Shown here in pieces: positions 63,225 through 64,000 of a stretch of DNA of 64,000 nucleotides. The stretch spans positions 6,140,501 to 6,204,500 of the forward strand of contig NW_026562179.1 in assembly GCF_027943255.1 (NCBI RefSeq). Direction: 5' to 3'. Both the position numbers and the translations under genes were made by a program. Below the pieces are notes generated by a model. That model was not told where the DNA came from and did not search any database. It saw only the letters and a program-made list of their open reading frames with translations. The stretch's first letter is position 1. Each line of letters opens with the position of its first letter. Source of the DNA: Anastrepha obliqua. Lineage: Eukaryota > Arthropoda > Insecta > Diptera > Tephritidae.

Positions 63225-63968
63225 TTAATATAGTTTTTTTTTGTCGTTCCTGTTTCTGGTGCTTTGCCGTATGCGCCGAAGCTTGCGTTTTTCTGATATC
63301 AAAATTTTGACGTGATCGTTAATGTGCGCTTCAGCGTGAGTGTGCTTAATTTCCGGCGTAGCGGTCCACTTAGCTCTTTGAATGCAGTTGTTGAAAATCT
63401 CAACGGCCGTGTCCAGATCAGAGTTGGATTTTAGTGGAATATTTAGGCACAGTGTATCCTCGACTAGTTCTTTAAAGTATTCCCAGTTTGTCATTTTATT
63501 GTGTAGCTTTGGTGTCATTTCCTTTTTTTGAAAACAAGAGTTTATTGTTAACAGCAAAGGTGAGTGGTCTGATGAGAGATCTAGACATGTGTCTATGGAG
63601 ACCTGGTTTTTAGATACACCTTTGCATATGAAAAAATCTATAATATCCGGTGTTTTATTTGGGTCACTAGGCCAGTAAGTGGTTTGTCCTGTTGAGACGT
63701 GGAATAATTTATTGACCTGCATTGCTTTGAGGAGTTCGCGCTCTCTTGGAGTTATTAAGCGCGAGCCCCATTGCGGATGTTTCGCATTGTAGTCGCCACC
63801 TGCTATAAATCTAGGTCCCAACGATTTGAAATACCTTTGGTATTCAACGCTTTTTATTGATTGATTTGGAGTGCAGTACACAGAAGCAATCACAAGAGAG
63901 CTCTTTCCATCTGTGACTGTTATAGCAGACGACTGTAGATTGTAATTTTTAGTGTTTCCATGAACCAT
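63225..63968 (-). CDS. Jockey-type APE endonuclease domain, partial
   Basis: Open for 247 codons from 63968; the first Met is not the true start because the window cuts the element. Motifs: SSLVIASVYCTPN, FIAGGDYNAKHPQWGSRLIT (GDYNAKH), KTPDIIDFFICKG (Asp) and LDLSSDHSPLLLTINS (SDH). These are the catalytic Asp/Asn/His signatures of Jockey-clade endonucleases (F, Doc and Jockey type). The C-terminal part is the basic linker (KRKLRRIRQSTRNRNDKKK). It is unrelated in detail to LINE-A. Confidence 0.8.
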   Translation of the reverse strand: MVHGNTKNYNLQSSAITVTDGKSSLVIASVYCTPNQSIKSVEYQRYFKSLGPRFIAGGDYNAKHPQWGSRLITPRERELLKAMQVNKLFHVSTGQTTYWPSDPNKTPDIIDFFICKGVSKNQVSIDTCLDLSSDHSPLLLTINSCFQKKEMTPKLHNKMTNWEYFKELVEDTLCLNIPLKSNSDLDTAVEIFNNCIQRAKWTATPEIKHTHAEAHINDHVKILISEKRKLRRIRQSTRNRNDKKKLY

Positions 63969-64000
63969 ATGCGCAATATTATTTTTGATTAAGATGGCTG

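Larger units (their letters stand above)
62641..64000 (-). mobile_element. Jockey-type non-LTR element, 3'-truncated, open at window edge
   Basis: The minus strand carries an endonuclease then the beginning of an RT. It enters from beyond the right edge and breaks off at about 62650 within RT, just after the NYRPIS motif. Confidence 0.75.

Overview
This window is eukaryotic, almost certainly from a higher dipteran insect. I infer a tephritid-like fruit fly from the mariner, Tc1, Helitron, LOA-like and Jockey-like element types and from a tRNA-derived SINE I recall from that family; this has not been searched. It is AT-rich, heterochromatin-like DNA built almost wholly of nested, decayed transposable elements. 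I find no complete host gene, no rRNA or tRNA gene, no CRISPR and no bacterial-type operon. The only host-gene candidate is one open segment at 24427-24795 whose product looks like a mitochondrial targeting sequence. Working names: LINE-A (dominant non-LTR family), mar-1/2/3 (mariners), Heli-1/Heli-2 (Helitrons), SINE-1, repeat R.

Layout. 1-1350: scraps of a Ty3/gypsy pol, a Tc1/mariner-class transposase and a reverse transcriptase. 1425-5755: a decayed LOA-like non-LTR element on the minus strand (ORF1, endonuclease, RT, RNase H, CCHC tail). 5930-16880: LTR-like repeat, LINE-A copies, two SINE-1 copies, an RTE-like endonuclease split by mar-1. 17043-18244: a TIR-bounded mar-2 whose 3' end is tandemly duplicated. 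19205-24004: a LINE-A copy and two inverted-repeat DNA elements. 24050-27195: an old copy of repeat R holding the candidate exon, a Tc1-like element and a palindromic MITE. 27276-33593: Heli-2 with a LINE-A insertion bounded by target-site duplications. 33594-57284: two copies of a roughly 6.7 kb segment (35276-48073 and 50584-57284); the first carries a 5,370-bp Helitron, Heli-1, that is absent from the second. 56496-61041: a mar-2 copy split by LINE-A. 61044-62000: mar-3 with an uninterrupted catalytic core. 62022-64000: a second LTR-like repeat, a TA microsatellite and a Jockey-type element running off the window.

The elements do not cooperate; they record successive insertion. The most informative history is: SINE-1, repeat R, mar-2 and LINE-A were already present, the segment was duplicated with one breakpoint inside LINE-A, and Heli-1 is now found in only one copy, so the other copy serves as its empty site. 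Two independent LINE-A insertions show an inverted 5' end plus target-site duplications, the signature of twin priming. Element boundaries are read by eye; those described with terminal repeats or target-site duplications are good to a few bases, the others to tens of bases.
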